From positions 1 to 5,512 of the forward strand of contig CAJUAT010000083.1 in the NCBI GenBank assembly GCA_910584525.1: 5,512 nucleotides of DNA, given 5' to 3'. Below the pieces are notes generated by a model, which saw only the letters and a program-made list of their open reading frames with translations, did no database searches and had not been told where the DNA came from. Source of the DNA: an uncultured Muribaculaceae bacterium. Its GTDB lineage: Bacteria; Bacteroidota; Bacteroidia; Bacteroidales; Muribaculaceae. This document shows, piece after piece, positions 5,253 through 5,512 of this stretch (the first letter of the stretch is position 1; each line of letters opens with the position of its first letter). The translations under genes and the position numbers were made by a program.

Positions 5253-5512
5253 ATGAGGGGTATGAATTTGAAGAGTTATATCGCCAAGTAACTCGCATCA
5301 CCCGCAGCCCCGGCGACGAAAAAGGCTGCGGTGACGTGTCCCCGAAAGGACATAGGAAGGGCTGTCGACTATGTTTCGCTAAAGCCGACGGTTGTTGCTG
5401 CCGGCCAGTCAGGGTCGGCAAAAGGGCGTAGTTCACCCTTTCCCACATCGTGCGAAAGCAACGACATGAGGGGCATCCGTCCCGGTTACGGGGCAGACAC
5501 GGGGGACGGGAC
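5253..5512. other. GC-rich leader with several inverted repeats, no gene recognised
   Basis: These 260 bases upstream of the HTH gene hold no convincing coding region. They contain CCGCAGCC/GGCTGCGG (5302-5309 with 5324-5331, extendable past one bulged C), TGTCC/GGACA (5337-5341 with 5348-5352), GCCGAC/GTCGGC (5384-5389 with 5414-5419), AAAGGG/CCCTTT (5421-5426 with 5436-5441) and CCGTCCC/GGGACGG (5477-5483 with 5503-5509). None is followed by a T-run on either strand, so they are not obvious terminators. ATGAGGGG-T/C-AT occurs twice (5253-5263 and 5466-5476). The stretch could be a structured leader RNA, an operator region for the HTH protein, or sequence next to an integrase or attachment site beyond the edge. 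Confidence 0.4.

Noticed and set aside
5233..5448. 71-codon minus-strand open frame upstream of the HTH gene
   Set aside because: It overlaps the HTH gene start, is rich in Pro, Ser and Gln as expected from GC-rich hairpin DNA, and shows no domain. I treat the stretch as non-coding.

Overview
The window looks like the mobilisation and replication half of a small mobilisable element (integrative element or plasmid) from a Bacteroidales gut bacterium. The evidence is the protein families: a Bacteroides-type MobB relaxase of the VirD2/PF03432 class, a MobC/BmgB-like relaxosome protein, a DUF3408-like protein, an SF3 helicase of the 'primase-helicase' kind common on Bacteroidetes elements, and an excisionase-like helix-turn-helix protein. 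None of the starts has an evident Shine-Dalgarno sequence, which fits Bacteroidetes. No species can be named. No integrase is visible; if there is one, it most likely lies beyond the right edge.

All five genes are on the minus strand, so they read right to left. 5512-5253 is a GC-rich leader with several inverted repeats and no convincing gene. 5252-4923 encodes the HTH protein and overlaps the helicase gene (4930-3701) by 8 bases. 3700-3299 is an AT-rich 400-base gap with seven exact copies of TGATGAA/TTCATCA, partly phased at 11 bp: a candidate origin or operator. 3298-2360 is the DUF3408-like gene. 2359-2187 is a palindrome-rich gap that is the best oriT candidate. 2186-1776 (mobC-like) and 1769-336 (relaxase) form a tight pair 6 bases apart. 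335-1 holds a terminator-like hairpin just after the relaxase stop, a roughly 24-bp phased array of GGGGTCA-type repeats, a second terminator-like hairpin and an 11-bp inverted repeat. These may mark the element's edge or an IS21-type end.

Inferred working model: the MobC-like protein and relaxase assemble on the nested palindromes at about 2206-2320, nick one strand and pilot it through a conjugation machine supplied by another element. The DUF3408-like protein may assist. The HTH protein and SF3 helicase form a translationally coupled module for excision control and/or replication, possibly acting on the TGATGAA array. Base composition is modular: sampled lines give about 58% GC in the helicase gene, 48% in the relaxase and 38-42% in the repeat gap, which suggests assembly from parts of different origin.
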